The notes below the pieces were generated by a model. It did no database searches, was not told where the DNA came from, and saw only the letters and a list, made by a program, of their open reading frames with translations. 64,000 nt of DNA, taken from positions 310,001 through 374,000 of the forward strand of contig NZ_MAUJ01000002.1 in assembly GCF_001696455.1 (NCBI RefSeq), read 5' to 3'. The position numbers and the translations under genes were made by a program. Shown one piece after another: positions 44,358 to 55,100 of this stretch (the first letter of the stretch is position 1; each line of letters starts with the position of its first letter). Source of the stretch: Pseudoalteromonas luteoviolacea. GTDB taxonomy: Bacteria; Pseudomonadota; Gammaproteobacteria; Enterobacterales; Alteromonadaceae.

Positions 44358-45830
44358 ATGGATTTTTCTATAAAAATAAACGCTAAAAGACCGTACAAAG
44401 AGCACGATAACTTATTTATAAGTGTAGAAAGCGACCGTGGGCGAATACTAAATTGCGCGGCGCTTCGCAGGCTGCAACAAAAAACTCAGGTATTCCCGCT
44501 GGAGAGAAATGCCGCTGTTAGGTCGAGGCTGACACACTCTCTAGAAGTACAACAAAATGGCCGCTTTATCGCTCAGTCGATTATTAGAGAGCTCAGTCAA
44601 CAAAGCAATCAACCTCAATTGCTAGACTCCCAGCATGCCGATGCACTAATAAGTTTGGTCGAAATGGCGTGTATCATGCACGATATCGGTAATCCGGCTT
44701 TCGGCCACTTTGGTGAGGCTGCGATTAATGATTGGTTTAATAATTACTTTTCAACTCATCCAAGGTTTTCATCAGCATACAAACACAGTCAACACAGTGA
44801 ATATAACGGTAAAGATTTTGCGCCTTTTTTAATTCGAGATTTATGTCAATTTGAAGGTAATGCACAGGCTATCCGTATCATAAAAACCCTGTCCAACCTT
44901 AACTTAACTTATTGCCAAACAGCTTCAATCTTGAAATACACGCGTTGCGGGATAGAAGCTAAACCATCAAAAGCGCGAGAGAAAAATTACCTTAAAAATA
45001 AGGTTGGCTATTACTATAGTGAGCAAAGCTTTATAGACGAACTTTGTGACAAACTGAATATAACGCAGGGCAATCGACACCCTATTGCTTATATCATGGA
45101 AGCCGCTGACGATATTGCTTACTGCCTAGCGGATATCGAAGATGCCGTTGAAAAAGGGTTGCTCAGTGTAGAAACAGTGATTAATTTACTTAAAGATGAA
45201 TACATAAAACAATTACATAGCTTTCAAATAGAATTGCACGAGGACTTTCTCGTTAAAGCATGTCAATCAGCTCAAAAACGCGCATGGACTAACCCCGATA
45301 ACTACGCCACTGAGTTTTTTATCTATCTTCGTGTCGAGCTCATCCACCCTCTTGTTAAGCATGCGACAACACGCTTTATCGATAATATTGAGGCGATATA
45401 CCACGGTAGTTTTAATGCCGCACTGTTAGAAGATAACAGCTATCAACATGCAATTACCAACGCATTAAAACAAGTGGCATTGAAGCATGTTTTCTGCCAC
45501 GGGGAAGTCGAAGAGCTGGAGCTGCAAGGATACAAAATTACTTCAGGTATTTTAAATGAATACCAACGACTATTGGATTTACCAGAAGAACAATTTAAAT
45601 ATATTTTGAGCTTCAGTCGTCACTACCCAATTGAAGTCAGGCTATTGAAGCGAATTCCTGGCCAATTTATCGGGGCTTATAGCAAGTCTGTAAATCAGCT
45701 TACCCGCGCGCAATCAGCACAGCCAATTTACGAGTTTTATTATCGCTGTCGCCTAATACAGGATTTTATTAGTGGGATGACTGACCAACTCGCATACGAT
45801 ACCTACAGAACTTTGTTGGTCATTGATTAA
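44358..45830 (+). CDS. dgt: dGTP triphosphohydrolase
   Basis: HD-superfamily enzyme (490 residues) that cleaves dGTP to deoxyguanosine and triphosphate. The metal site is visible: RLTHSLEV (His60), MACIMHDIGNPAFGH (His108-Asp109) and MEAADDIAYCLADIEDA with the last Asp. The leading RRLQQKTQVFPLE is typical of Dgt. Besides nucleotide balance, Dgt proteins limit some phages by depleting dGTP. It is a single gene, divergent from the Sel1 lipoprotein. Confidence 0.93.
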   Translation: MDFSIKINAKRPYKEHDNLFISVESDRGRILNCAALRRLQQKTQVFPLERNAAVRSRLTHSLEVQQNGRFIAQSIIRELSQQSNQPQLLDSQHADALISLVEMACIMHDIGNPAFGHFGEAAINDWFNNYFSTHPRFSSAYKHSQHSEYNGKDFAPFLIRDLCQFEGNAQAIRIIKTLSNLNLTYCQTASILKYTRCGIEAKPSKAREKNYLKNKVGYYYSEQSFIDELCDKLNITQGNRHPIAYIMEAADDIAYCLADIEDAVEKGLLSVETVINLLKDEYIKQLHSFQIELHEDFLVKACQSAQKRAWTNPDNYATEFFIYLRVELIHPLVKHATTRFIDNIEAIYHGSFNAALLEDNSYQHAITNALKQVALKHVFCHGEVEELELQGYKITSGILNEYQRLLDLPEEQFKYILSFSRHYPIEVRLLKRIPGQFIGAYSKSVNQLTRAQSAQPIYEFYYRCRLIQDFISGMTDQLAYDTYRTLLVID

Positions 45831-46074
45831 GGCCTTTTAGTGCAAACGCTATCTCAAATTTTAAAATACAGAGGTAGTATGCATTGCACGGTGAACTCAT
45901 CGTCGTATCAATGGCGACGCACCAAGTGTTTTTAGTGCATACCAAAATCTCAGTTGCACTACGTACTTGTTATAGGTACATTTGGTTGCCGCCTCAGTAT
46001 CTCCGAAAAAAGTCGGTAATACTGTTATGCTTGGGAAGCGACTCAAAAAAGCAAAAATGTTTATAAGGAAAATT

Positions 46075-47985
46075 ATGATAAAACAGACAGCAATAACATG
46101 CGTACTGCTCGCAACGCTGAGTGCTTGCACACAAACCAATCAATCGGCAAACGAATCGGGCTACACACAGCCAGTAGCAAACTTCAACACATACTCAGCT
46201 GAAACCTTTTACAACACCACCAGCATCGTTGGCAGCGCGTTCAGCCCTGATGGAAAGCGTATTCTAGTAAGTTCAGACAAATCGGGCATATTTAACCTAT
46301 ATGAGGTCGATGTAAAAACTGGCGATAAAGTGCAATTGACCGATGCGTCGGACTCCATCTATCCACTTAGGTATTTTCCTAACGATAACCGTATTTTATT
46401 CACGCAAGACAAAGGCGGCAATGAGTTGATGCATGTCTTTGTTCGTCATGAAAACGCTAAGGTACAAGATTTAACACCGGGTGAAAATGTCAGAGCTCGC
46501 TTTATCGGCTTCTCTAAAGATGCCAGTGCTTTTTATATACTGAGCAACCAGCGTGATCAGCGCTTTATGGACCTCTATCGCTATGATGCGAAAACACATG
46601 CCAGTGAGCTAGTCTACAAAAATGATAAAAATCTAAATGTTCAAAGTGTGAGCGAAACTGACCGGTATCTCGCCCTCATCAACTCGCAAGGTAATAAAGA
46701 CAGCGACTTGTTCTTGCTCGACTTAACAGATCCCAAAGCTCAACTTATTGAAATTTCAAACGTGTCTCACGAAGCTAACTTCTCAGCCTCTGCGTTTTCT
46801 AAAGATGATAAATACCTATATTACGGCACTGACGCCCATGGTGAGTTTTACCAAAATTGGCGCTACGAAATTGCAACGGGTCAACACACGCCATACATTG
46901 AAAAAGACTGGGACGTTCGATTTTTATATTTTTCAGACTCAGACAGGTACCGAGTAATCGGGGTAAATGAAGACTCTAGCATCAAAGTGACAGTCACGGA
47001 CTTGAGAACCAATCAAGATATACAGCTCCCGAAGTTACCTGCTGGCAGCATCAAACGCGTCGATTTCTCTGACGATGAAAAGCAAATGTCTTTTTATCTC
47101 AATTCAGATACCTCTCCAAATAACCTCTATGTGTGGCAGGTTGGTTCAGACTCAGTTAAACAGCTAACCTCAACTTTGAGTGACAAAATCAATCCAGATC
47201 ATTTGGTTGAAAGTACCATTGCTCGATTTAAGAGTTTTGATGGCCTAGAAGTACCTGGCGTGCTATACAAACCCAAGCTAGCAAGCTCTGCCACTAAAGT
47301 TCCTGCTTTGATATACGTACATGGCGGTCCAGGTGGGCAAAGTATGACAGGCTATAGCGCACGCGTTCAGCATTTGGTGAATCAAGGATATGCTATTTTT
47401 GCAGTAAACAATCGTGGCAGCTCAGGTTATGGTAAAACATTTTATCATTTAGATGACAAACGCCATGGCGAAGATGATTTGCAAGATATTGTTTGGAGTA
47501 AAAAATATCTTCAAGAGTTAGACTGGATAGATCCTGATCGTATCGGCATTATGGGGGGCAGTTACGGAGGCTATATGACAGCCGCGGCGCTGGCTTTTGA
47601 ACCTGACGAATTTAAAGTCGGCATCAATGTGTTTGGTGTCACTAACTGGGTAAGAACCTTAGAGTCTATTCCACCTTGGTGGGAGGCATATAGAAAGGCG
47701 CTGTATGAAGAGCTTGGTGACCCAGCCGTAGATGGTGAGCGTTTACGTCGTATCTCTCCTCTTTTCCACGCGAAAAATATAACTAAGCCACTCATGGTTG
47801 TTCAAGGCGCTAATGATCCTAGAGTGCTTCAAGTTGAAAGTGACGAGCTAGTAGAAGCAGTACGCTCAAACAATGTGCCTGTTGAGTATGTTTTGTTTGA
47901 AGATGAAGGACATGGTTTCACGAAAAAAGAAAATCGCGTCGAAGCATCGCAAGCGTATTTAGACTTCCTTAGAAAACATCTCTAG
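46075..47985 (+). CDS. S9-family prolyl-oligopeptidase-like lipoprotein peptidase
   Basis: A 636-residue exported serine peptidase. A lipoprotein signal ends LSA before Cys (VLLATLSACTQ). A seven-bladed propeller (about 40-370) is followed by the alpha/beta-hydrolase domain: nucleophile GGSYGGYMTA (Ser496), Asp in GANDPRVLQVE and His in EDEGHGF. This is the S9C pattern (dipeptidyl or acylaminoacyl peptidases). The start at 46075 has AAGGAAAATT directly upstream; the longer frame lacks both signal and ribosome site. Confidence 0.92.
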   Translation: MIKQTAITCVLLATLSACTQTNQSANESGYTQPVANFNTYSAETFYNTTSIVGSAFSPDGKRILVSSDKSGIFNLYEVDVKTGDKVQLTDASDSIYPLRYFPNDNRILFTQDKGGNELMHVFVRHENAKVQDLTPGENVRARFIGFSKDASAFYILSNQRDQRFMDLYRYDAKTHASELVYKNDKNLNVQSVSETDRYLALINSQGNKDSDLFLLDLTDPKAQLIEISNVSHEANFSASAFSKDDKYLYYGTDAHGEFYQNWRYEIATGQHTPYIEKDWDVRFLYFSDSDRYRVIGVNEDSSIKVTVTDLRTNQDIQLPKLPAGSIKRVDFSDDEKQMSFYLNSDTSPNNLYVWQVGSDSVKQLTSTLSDKINPDHLVESTIARFKSFDGLEVPGVLYKPKLASSATKVPALIYVHGGPGGQSMTGYSARVQHLVNQGYAIFAVNNRGSSGYGKTFYHLDDKRHGEDDLQDIVWSKKYLQELDWIDPDRIGIMGGSYGGYMTAAALAFEPDEFKVGINVFGVTNWVRTLESIPPWWEAYRKALYEELGDPAVDGERLRRISPLFHAKNITKPLMVVQGANDPRVLQVESDELVEAVRSNNVPVEYVLFEDEGHGFTKKENRVEASQAYLDFLRKHL

Positions 47986-48008
47986 TCATGCATTAAAATC
48001 AATATGAC

Positions 48009-48046
48009 AAAGCACAGTTCACAATTTAATTAAGGATCTGTGCTTT
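48009..48046. terminator. Hairpin shared by peptidase and LysR genes
   Basis: Nine-bp stem (AAAGCACAG with CTGTGCTTT) followed by T residues on the plus strand. The stop codon of the convergent LysR gene lies in its loop region. Confidence 0.7.
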
Positions 48047-48917
48047 TTAACTCATTGATTATCCAGTTTCTGAAGGCCTTTATTTTTGGCCATTCGAAAT
48101 GCCGCTCTGGTGCAACTAAGTAGTATCTATACTCACATTTCCACGCAAACTCGGGATGAATTTCTAACTGGCCTAACGCTAGCGATTGCGCCACCAAGCG
48201 CCTGCGTACTAGTGAAAACCCCTGCCCAGCAACAGTGGCCTGTTGGACTAGTGCCGCATTATCTATTTTGAGATTGCTAGATGCTTGGCCACTTAGCCCC
48301 AATTGATCACAAAGCTCAAACCAAGCTAATTCGTTATCTCGACCTTCGTCATAAATAAAATTGTGCTTGGACAGTTGAGCACGCAAGGGTTTGTTAGGGT
48401 CGATTAACCCTGGCTGATAGGCAATCACGAGCTCATCTTCGGCAATTAACTCGCTTTTTAAACCACTATAGTCACCAAGACCAAAGCGGATCCCTATATC
48501 GATATCATCTTCATTGAAGTCAGCCAATTGCTCGGTTGGGTCAATGCGTAGCTGGTAGTCTGGCAACGCATTATTAAATTGAGCAAGCCTTGGTAGCAAC
48601 CAACAAGAGGCAAAAGAAGGTAACACCGAAAGGCTAATCGTACTTGGATTTGGGTCTGCTTTTAGCGTCGACAGGCCCATATCTATTTGTCCAAATGCTT
48701 TGTGTAAATAAGGCAGTAGATCTTGCCCTTGTTGTGTCAGTACCACTTTTCTCGTTTGTCTTTCAAACAGCGTACAGCCAAGTTGTTGCTCTAAAATTCG
48801 GATCTGCTGACTCACTGCCGCTTGCGTGATAAATAACGCCTCAGCAGCTTGCTTAAAACTACCTAACTGCGCGGCAGTTTTAAAATACCAGAGTCCTTTT
48901 AATGGTGGTGATTTCAT
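48030..48917 (-). CDS. LysR-family regulator, GcvA-like
   Basis: A 295-residue transcription factor. The winged helix reads LGSFKQAAEALFITQAAVSQ, then LEQQLGCTLFERQTRKVVLT; the effector domain starts near residue 90 (ISLSVLPSFASCWLLPRLAQF), typical of GcvA-type members. It is divergent from the small secreted protein gene at 49.0 kb, its likeliest target, with about 110 bp between them. Confidence 0.9.
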   Translation of the reverse strand: MKSPPLKGLWYFKTAAQLGSFKQAAEALFITQAAVSQQIRILEQQLGCTLFERQTRKVVLTQQGQDLLPYLHKAFGQIDMGLSTLKADPNPSTISLSVLPSFASCWLLPRLAQFNNALPDYQLRIDPTEQLADFNEDDIDIGIRFGLGDYSGLKSELIAEDELVIAYQPGLIDPNKPLRAQLSKHNFIYDEGRDNELAWFELCDQLGLSGQASSNLKIDNAALVQQATVAGQGFSLVRRRLVAQSLALGQLEIHPEFAWKCEYRYYLVAPERHFEWPKIKAFRNWIINELKSTDP

Positions 48918-49028
48918 GACATTTATACTTAATAAAAACTTAACTATAAGCCAGATTTTCTCGTTTGTCAGTTTTCACTAAGCACACAATACTTAGCGAT
49001 GAATACAGACACACAAGGACTATTTATC

Positions 49029-49334
49029 ATGAAATATGCAATTATCTTCGCTTTTTCCACTATCGCATTTACTTCATCAGCTCAGCAGGTACAAACAGAA
49101 AAAGTATTCACTAATGCAGGATACCCCTATAAAAACTTAATTATGAAGGCGGAGCGAGTCGAGCTAATTTATTCAGAAGATGAGGATAAAACAAGCTGCC
49201 GAGTGAAAGTTTACAAATCTGGAAATCTTCATGAAAGTGCACCTATTGAAGTATCCACTAAAGCATTTTCTAGTGATCCTGTTCAAAGTTGCTTGGCGAG
49301 ACAAAATGCGAAACAGATATTAAGCCAACTGTGA
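49029..49334 (+). CDS. Small secreted protein next to LysR regulator
   Basis: A 101-residue exported protein: signal MKYAIIFAFSTIAFTSSAQ, then a mature part with two Cys (TSCRVKVY and VQSCLARQN) that may pair. ATG 49029 is favoured, with AAGGA 11 bases upstream; an earlier ATG at 48999 lacks a ribosome site and would spoil the signal. Function is unknown; the divergent LysR gene may regulate it. Confidence 0.75.
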   Translation: MKYAIIFAFSTIAFTSSAQQVQTEKVFTNAGYPYKNLIMKAERVELIYSEDEDKTSCRVKVYKSGNLHESAPIEVSTKAFSSDPVQSCLARQNAKQILSQL

Positions 49335-49367
49335 ATTTTTCGCTCTGAATTTTCGGCTGTGTATCAA

Positions 49368-49404
49368 CCAAAAGCTTTTACTTGTTCATGTACAAAGCTT
49401 TTGG
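49368..49404. terminator. Hairpin between convergent genes
   Basis: Perfect 11-bp stem (CCAAAAGCTTT with AAAGCTTTTGG) with a 15-base loop, between the small secreted protein and the DUF4124 gene. The T-tract is weak. Confidence 0.6.
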
Positions 49405-49411
49405 TCAGATA

Positions 49412-50560
49412 CTACAACCGCTGAGGCTTGGCCTGAGCATTTAAAAACATGGCGTATGCGCTTTGCATATTTGGGTAACTGCCGTTTAAAACACGCTTAA
49501 CATTGGCGTAATCCAATGAGCTACATGGCTCTTTTTGCTCCTGTAGCATCAGCGCTTTGAGACTTTGTTTTCCATGACTAGAAGACATTAAAAAGTGTAC
49601 AAAAGCCCAGCTGCTTCTATATAGGGTGGCAGGGTCTGAGGATTGCCATGTGTCCTCGGCTCCAATAAGTTGGCTTGGTCTAAGCACTTGACCTTTGATG
49701 TATCCGCTCTTTGCAATGTGATTATTCGGTTTAACTTCCCCTACCTGCATCGATACTTCTACGGTTTCAAAGTATTCAGCGAGTCCTTCATTCAACCAAC
49801 GTGGTGAAAAACCTATCACCGCTTGATTGATAGCATGTACGGCCTCGTGTATTGCGGTCTGCATTGTGGCTTCATATGAGGTTTGCTCGACAAAAGCGGT
49901 ATTCTTAGTCCCGAAATACACTCCAGCCGTGCCGCTTGGCTCTCCACCATAGGCTTTAACCGTCCGCTCATAAAGCCCTCGTGAAGGCAGTACCTGAATC
50001 CTAAGTGTGACTTTTCGCATCGCTTTAAGTCCAACAATGCCGGTATAACCTCTAAAAATGGCGTTCAGCCTAGAGCTAAGCGTATTTTTGAACTGGTTTG
50101 AAATGGTTTGTCCGCTTATTTCAAGATCAAAGTAGTCCAATACTCGACTACTGCGTGGTTGATACGTTTTTGCTCCGCGGGCAGGCTTTTGATCTGAGTA
50201 ATTTGTGACGCCATTACTGTCAACCCAAGTGTAAATCCCTTGCTCAACTCGGTATTTTACGCGCTCTCCGACGTGAGGCTGGCATCGACCGAAACGCCGA
50301 AGTGCATGTTGGTGGTCACCACGTGCTTGGTGCGTATATTGATCAGCTTGCTTTTGAGGCGTCCTAGATTGTACTTTCGTATAAGATGAATCAGTCTGGC
50401 TATCCGGCTTTGATGCTGTGTTCGCTTGTTGTGACAAATAAGGCTTAACCTCTTCTAACCAAAACTGCCGTCCATCAAAAAAGAGGTATAATAATGCTGA
50501 AAATACAACCAAACACGCCTTAAAAATAGGCCCCGTCCATGTGTTCCTACTGTGTTTCAT
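49412..50560 (-). CDS. DUF4124 domain plus gluzincin-like (HExxH) protein
   Basis: A 382-residue membrane-anchored protein. Its N-terminal hydrophobic helix (about 10-27, FKACLVVFSALLYLFFDG) is followed by a basic linker. A DUF4124 unit (GIYTWVDSNGVTNYSDQKPA) precedes a peptidase-MA-like domain. The zinc motif is AIHEAVHAIN (HEAVH), with a downstream Glu in NEGLAEYFETVEV, the HExxH...E gluzincin arrangement. It should be a periplasm-facing metalloprotease or an inactive relative; the substrate is unknown. Confidence 0.8.
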   Translation of the reverse strand: MKHSRNTWTGPIFKACLVVFSALLYLFFDGRQFWLEEVKPYLSQQANTASKPDSQTDSSYTKVQSRTPQKQADQYTHQARGDHQHALRRFGRCQPHVGERVKYRVEQGIYTWVDSNGVTNYSDQKPARGAKTYQPRSSRVLDYFDLEISGQTISNQFKNTLSSRLNAIFRGYTGIVGLKAMRKVTLRIQVLPSRGLYERTVKAYGGEPSGTAGVYFGTKNTAFVEQTSYEATMQTAIHEAVHAINQAVIGFSPRWLNEGLAEYFETVEVSMQVGEVKPNNHIAKSGYIKGQVLRPSQLIGAEDTWQSSDPATLYRSSWAFVHFLMSSSHGKQSLKALMLQEQKEPCSSLDYANVKRVLNGSYPNMQSAYAMFLNAQAKPQRL

Positions 50561-50692
50561 TCCTTTACTTTTAATCCTTTATTTAACTTGTATTCACGCG
50601 CACATCAAATTAAGTCTTAATTAAAGTTTTTATGCATGCTGCGACAATGTAAGCGGTGAACATTATCACTTTTAGCAGACCAAAAACACGAC

Positions 50693-51070
50693 CTAGCGCA
50701 ATATTTCTCCAATATGCTTTTTATGCCAAATGGTGCATGCCATGAGCGTGAGCAGCCCGCTCGTATAGGTGATATACAACGGCAGTGACGTCGCGGCATC
50801 TTCTGCATACATAAATACACTCGACAACACCCATGCGGTAATCGCGCCGACAATCAGCCAAATTGCGGCTGACAACAGTTTAAATCGAGGCGCACTCACA
50901 TAAGCAGAGAAAACCACGCACGCTGCGGCAACAGCACCAATCATCGGCTTTTTCCAAAGCCCAAGCGTCTCGGCAAATAGTCCCGCCGCAATAGCAGATA
51001 CAATGAACACGATAATGACAATAAAAATTGAGATCAAAAAGCCAAGTGTCTGATTCATATAAAGCCCCAT
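50693..51070 (-). CDS. Small multi-helix membrane protein
   Basis: A 125-residue protein of four hydrophobic helices (for example LGFLISIFIVIIVFIVSAIA), a likely inner-membrane protein with no recognised family. The start may be the ATG 12 bases further in (51058), which has a GGGGC-like site. The gene ends close to the DUF4124 gene on the same strand. Confidence 0.65.
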   Translation of the reverse strand: MGLYMNQTLGFLISIFIVIIVFIVSAIAAGLFAETLGLWKKPMIGAVAAACVVFSAYVSAPRFKLLSAAIWLIVGAITAWVLSSVFMYAEDAATSLPLYITYTSGLLTLMACTIWHKKHIGEILR

Positions 51071-51131
51071 AGTTAAATACTGGTATTAGTCATTTAGATT
51101 TGACACTCGCCTAGTAAAAAGCGGATATCCC

Positions 51132-51902
51132 TTAGTTAATATAGTCAACAACCGATACTGATCTGAAATTAAGATGTTTTTCTTGATGTTGCCGCGACTC
51201 CATCACCACTGATAAATACGGTGCTAACCGCATTTTTTCATCTGAAGACAATGCAAATTCCAGCTTAAACTTGCGTTTACTGCCCAAAGGCACAGTAAAA
51301 TAATCTGAAGTTCTAAAACTATACCGTTGCTCACCAATATAAAATGCGTTTACTCTGGCATGACTGTCTTTGTGATCAATTGCATAGCTATCTGAGTCAA
51401 TTCTAAACTCATTGTCTTTGGGCAGCAGGTTAATCGCATAAAATGAACAGGTGAGATTTTTACCGCGCTTCTCGCACGCCTCCTGCTTTACTTCAAACCC
51501 CGCATAATTTTGAAATGTTCGCACCGGGCCATGGTATTCATCATTGAGCATTGAAAGCGACAACCAAGGGTCTTTTAGAAACATACCAGCAGTAAAAAAC
51601 GCAATGCAGACACTAGCCGTAAAGATTGATTTAAACATTTTCTTTAAAGTGCTATCTGTCGACTTTTCATAACGGTAATATAAATAGCCCACGAGGCTTG
51701 TACCGAGTAAAACGATTGGCAAAAACCTGATCACACTACTCCCAGAATAAAGCACATACGCTTTGAGTGTTTCGACAATGTCTGTCGCATACGCGCCAAT
51801 AATGATGCTGATTGTAAAAACGCTCAGTGCCAAAAGCTTTTTAAATGAAAACAAGGCCGCTTTTTTAATTTGACTAGGTTGTTGCGGTGCTGACTCTTCC
51901 AT
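51132..51902 (-). CDS. Membrane protein with C-terminal soluble domain
   Basis: A 256-residue protein. Three hydrophobic helices in the first 115 residues (LLALSVFTISIIIGAYA, FLPIVLLGTSLVGYLYY, FTASVCIAFFTAGMF) are followed by a beta-rich, charged part with two Cys (QEACEKR, LTCSFYA). AGGAAGGAAA precedes the ATG. I do not recognise the family. It is divergent from the helicase gene. Confidence 0.65.
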   Translation of the reverse strand: MEESAPQQPSQIKKAALFSFKKLLALSVFTISIIIGAYATDIVETLKAYVLYSGSSVIRFLPIVLLGTSLVGYLYYRYEKSTDSTLKKMFKSIFTASVCIAFFTAGMFLKDPWLSLSMLNDEYHGPVRTFQNYAGFEVKQEACEKRGKNLTCSFYAINLLPKDNEFRIDSDSYAIDHKDSHARVNAFYIGEQRYSFRTSDYFTVPLGSKRKFKLEFALSSDEKMRLAPYLSVVMESRQHQEKHLNFRSVSVVDYIN

Positions 51903-52130
51903 AGGTTTCCTTCCTAAGTGTAACGCCCTATTTAGACCTGCAGGGTTGAATTGGGACAGTAAATTTACATTTCAATTACATTTAGTGCAAGTAGGTTGAT
52001 GGATTTATACCATCGCCATTCCATAAATATTGGTACAAATCGGTGGATAAGGACCTGGTTCAAAATAACAAAAAGCGCTAAGATACAATGGCTTTCATAG
52101 ACTTAAGAATAAAAACAACAGGACTTGGCC

Positions 52131-55100
52131 ATGCAGCAAATTGGCATTTATGAACAACTTATAACGCAAGTTGTTGAGCAAAATTTAAATCGAGAGCAGT
52201 TTTACATTGGTGAACGCCAACTTGAGGTGGCTGAAGCTTCGATTTGGCTCTCTCGATTTTTATCCAAACTCATTTCTCATGCGATTGATGCCATACCAAG
52301 CTCAGACGACAATCGCATTGCCAAGCAAATTGAGCTGGCCAACAAACTGGTATTTTGGCTCAAAGATCACATCAAAGACGAACAACTTATTGATGAAAAC
52401 CTTATCGATTCTCAAGGCCGTATTCTGACTGCGCTCTTTGATAAGCAAAACCCTATTTCTAGCGATCTGCCAACTTATAGCAAAGACATTTTTCCTCAAA
52501 CGGGCCTCAGTCAAAGTGAGCTGTTTTCTGGCGCTAATGCGGGCATTTCGCTCGAAAGCGAATTGAAACGAGAGATTCTCTCTAGCGATACAATTTATTG
52601 GCTGGTGTCTTTTGTGCGTTGGACTGGCCTGCGTATATTCAAAGACGAGTTAAAAAGGTATGTGCAGAGCGGGAAAAAGCTCAAAGTCATAACGACATCT
52701 TACATGGGGGCGACCGAGCAAAGAGCAATCGACTTTTTAGCAAGCCTGCCAAACACACAAATTAAAATTAGCTACAACAATAACAGTCAGCGATTGCATG
52801 CCAAATCCTACTTGTTTCTGCGTAACAATGGCTTTCATACCGGTTATATCGGTTCGTCAAACTTGTCAAAAGCTGCGCTTTCCAACGGCCTTGAGTGGAA
52901 CCTAAAAGTCACAAATCAAGAGGTCCCGCATATAATTCAAAAAGCCTTGAGTACCTTTGAGACCTACTGGGAGTCTGACGACTTTGAGCTATATACAGGT
53001 AAGCAGGAGTGTCAAAATAGACTAGGTCAAGCGCTTAATGCGGCAAAAGATAAGCCGGCGGATAGCAATCACTTTTATCTCGATATTCAACCAAAACCGC
53101 ATCAAAAAGCCATGCTTGAGCAGCTCGTAGCCGAGCGAAACGTTCATGGTCGATACAAAAACCTAGTTGTAGCCGCAACAGGCACTGGCAAAACCTTGAT
53201 ATCTGCATTTGATTTTGCGCGCTTTATTAAGCACAACCCAAATGCCAAATTACTATTTGTTGCACACCGAGAAGAGCTTTTAAAACAAGCGCGAGCTGCA
53301 TACCAAGCCGTACTCAAAAATAACCAGTTTGGCGAACTTTGGGTTGGCCAGCATAAACCGAGTAACTTCAATCAACTGTTTGCATCCATTCAAACGCTTA
53401 ATAACAATTTGAATGCGCTCAACCTGACTCATGACTTTTATGACTACATCGTTATCGACGAAGTGCATCATATTGCTGCAAACAGTTACCGGGGAGTAAT
53501 TCAACACTTCAACCCGCGTATATTACTCGGGCTCACTGCAACACCTGAGCGCCAAGATGGAGGAGATATTCTCAGTGACTTTGATAATGTTATCGCTGCA
53601 GAATTGCGCCTGCCGGAGGCCATCAACAATCGTTTCCTTATCCCGTTTCAGTACTTTGCGATTGATGACGATACTGACCTTAGCCGTGTTTCGTGGCAAC
53701 GTGGCCGCTACGACATCGGTGCACTCACTCGAATTTACACACAAAGCGATCACCGAGCATTTAAAATCATGCAAACATTGGCTGACATTGTCACAGATGT
53801 GCACGCCATTAAAGCACTGGCCTTTTGCGTGAGTAAACAGCATGCAGAGTTTATGGCTAAGCAATTTAACATAAAAGGGATCAGCAGCGATGTATTGACC
53901 AGTGACAATGCCAAAGACCGATATGATAAACAGCTAGCACTTAGACAAGGCGAGATACAAATACTCTGTGTGGTAGATATTTTTAACGAAGGTGTCGATA
54001 TTCCAGAGGTCGACACCCTACTATTTTTACGCCCAACAGAAAGCTTAACTTTGTTTTTGCAGCAGCTTGGTCGCGGCTTGCGTCTAACTCAAGACAAAGA
54101 ATGCTGCACCGTCTTAGACTTTGTGGGTAATGCACGACCAGAATATGACTTTGCCAATAAGTTTCGAGCCCTTGTCGGTAAAACCAATACTTCAATCAGC
54201 CAAGAGATTGAAAGCGGATTTGCACATCTGCCTTTAGGGTGTCGCATTGAATTACAAAAGCAAAGTAAAGACATCATTCTTAAAAATATTAAAGGTGCAA
54301 TTAACAACAAACGTCGATTACAAGCGCTGCTCAACCGCTATCATCAAGACACTAATTTACCGCTCACACTCGCTCACTTTTTACAGGTTAACCCCAGCGT
54401 GACCTTGGAGGATGTATATAAACTCTCTCAAGGTAAATTAGGAGGATGGCATTGGCTAACCAATCAATGCACCGTAATGACGGAGCTTGAGCAAGTCCAA
54501 ATACAAGCCTATTATCGCGCCATCAACACCCAGTTAATTACATGCAACTCGCTCAGTTACTTGCAGTTTTTACAGTCTTTATGTAACCATGATTTTGATT
54601 TGACTGAGCTTAAAAGCACGTCAAACAGCGCTGCATTTACCTTAATGACGCACTATAACTTTTGGGAAAAATCAGGTAAGCAAACAGGGCAAAAAGACAT
54701 TACCACCAGCTTAAAAGCACTTGCCAATAAGCAACTACAAGCTGAGCTCAGCGACGTGCTCAACATTTTAATAAACCGTATTCATCACCAAGAGCAATCA
54801 CTGTCGGGCTTACCAAATACAGCCTTACAGTTACATAGCCGATATTCCCGTGAGCAAATACTCGCCGCGATTGGCGCAAGCACCTTTGAGAAAAAATCAC
54901 CCGCGCGTGAAGGCGTATTAGAGCTTAAAAGCCACAATATCGAGCTGTTATTTGTGACCCTCACTAAATGCGAGAAAACCTATTCCCCAACCACACTATA
55001 CAAAGACTTTGCCATCAGCCCCACTCGCTTTCATTGGCAGTCACAAAACAGCGCAAGGCCGGAGCGAGGTAAAGGCTTGAGCTATATTACCCACCAAAAA

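Noticed and set aside
50617..50853. Cys-rich minus-strand frame
   Set aside because: It overlaps the start of the DUF4124 intergenic region and most of a better membrane-protein gene in another frame; no ribosome site.
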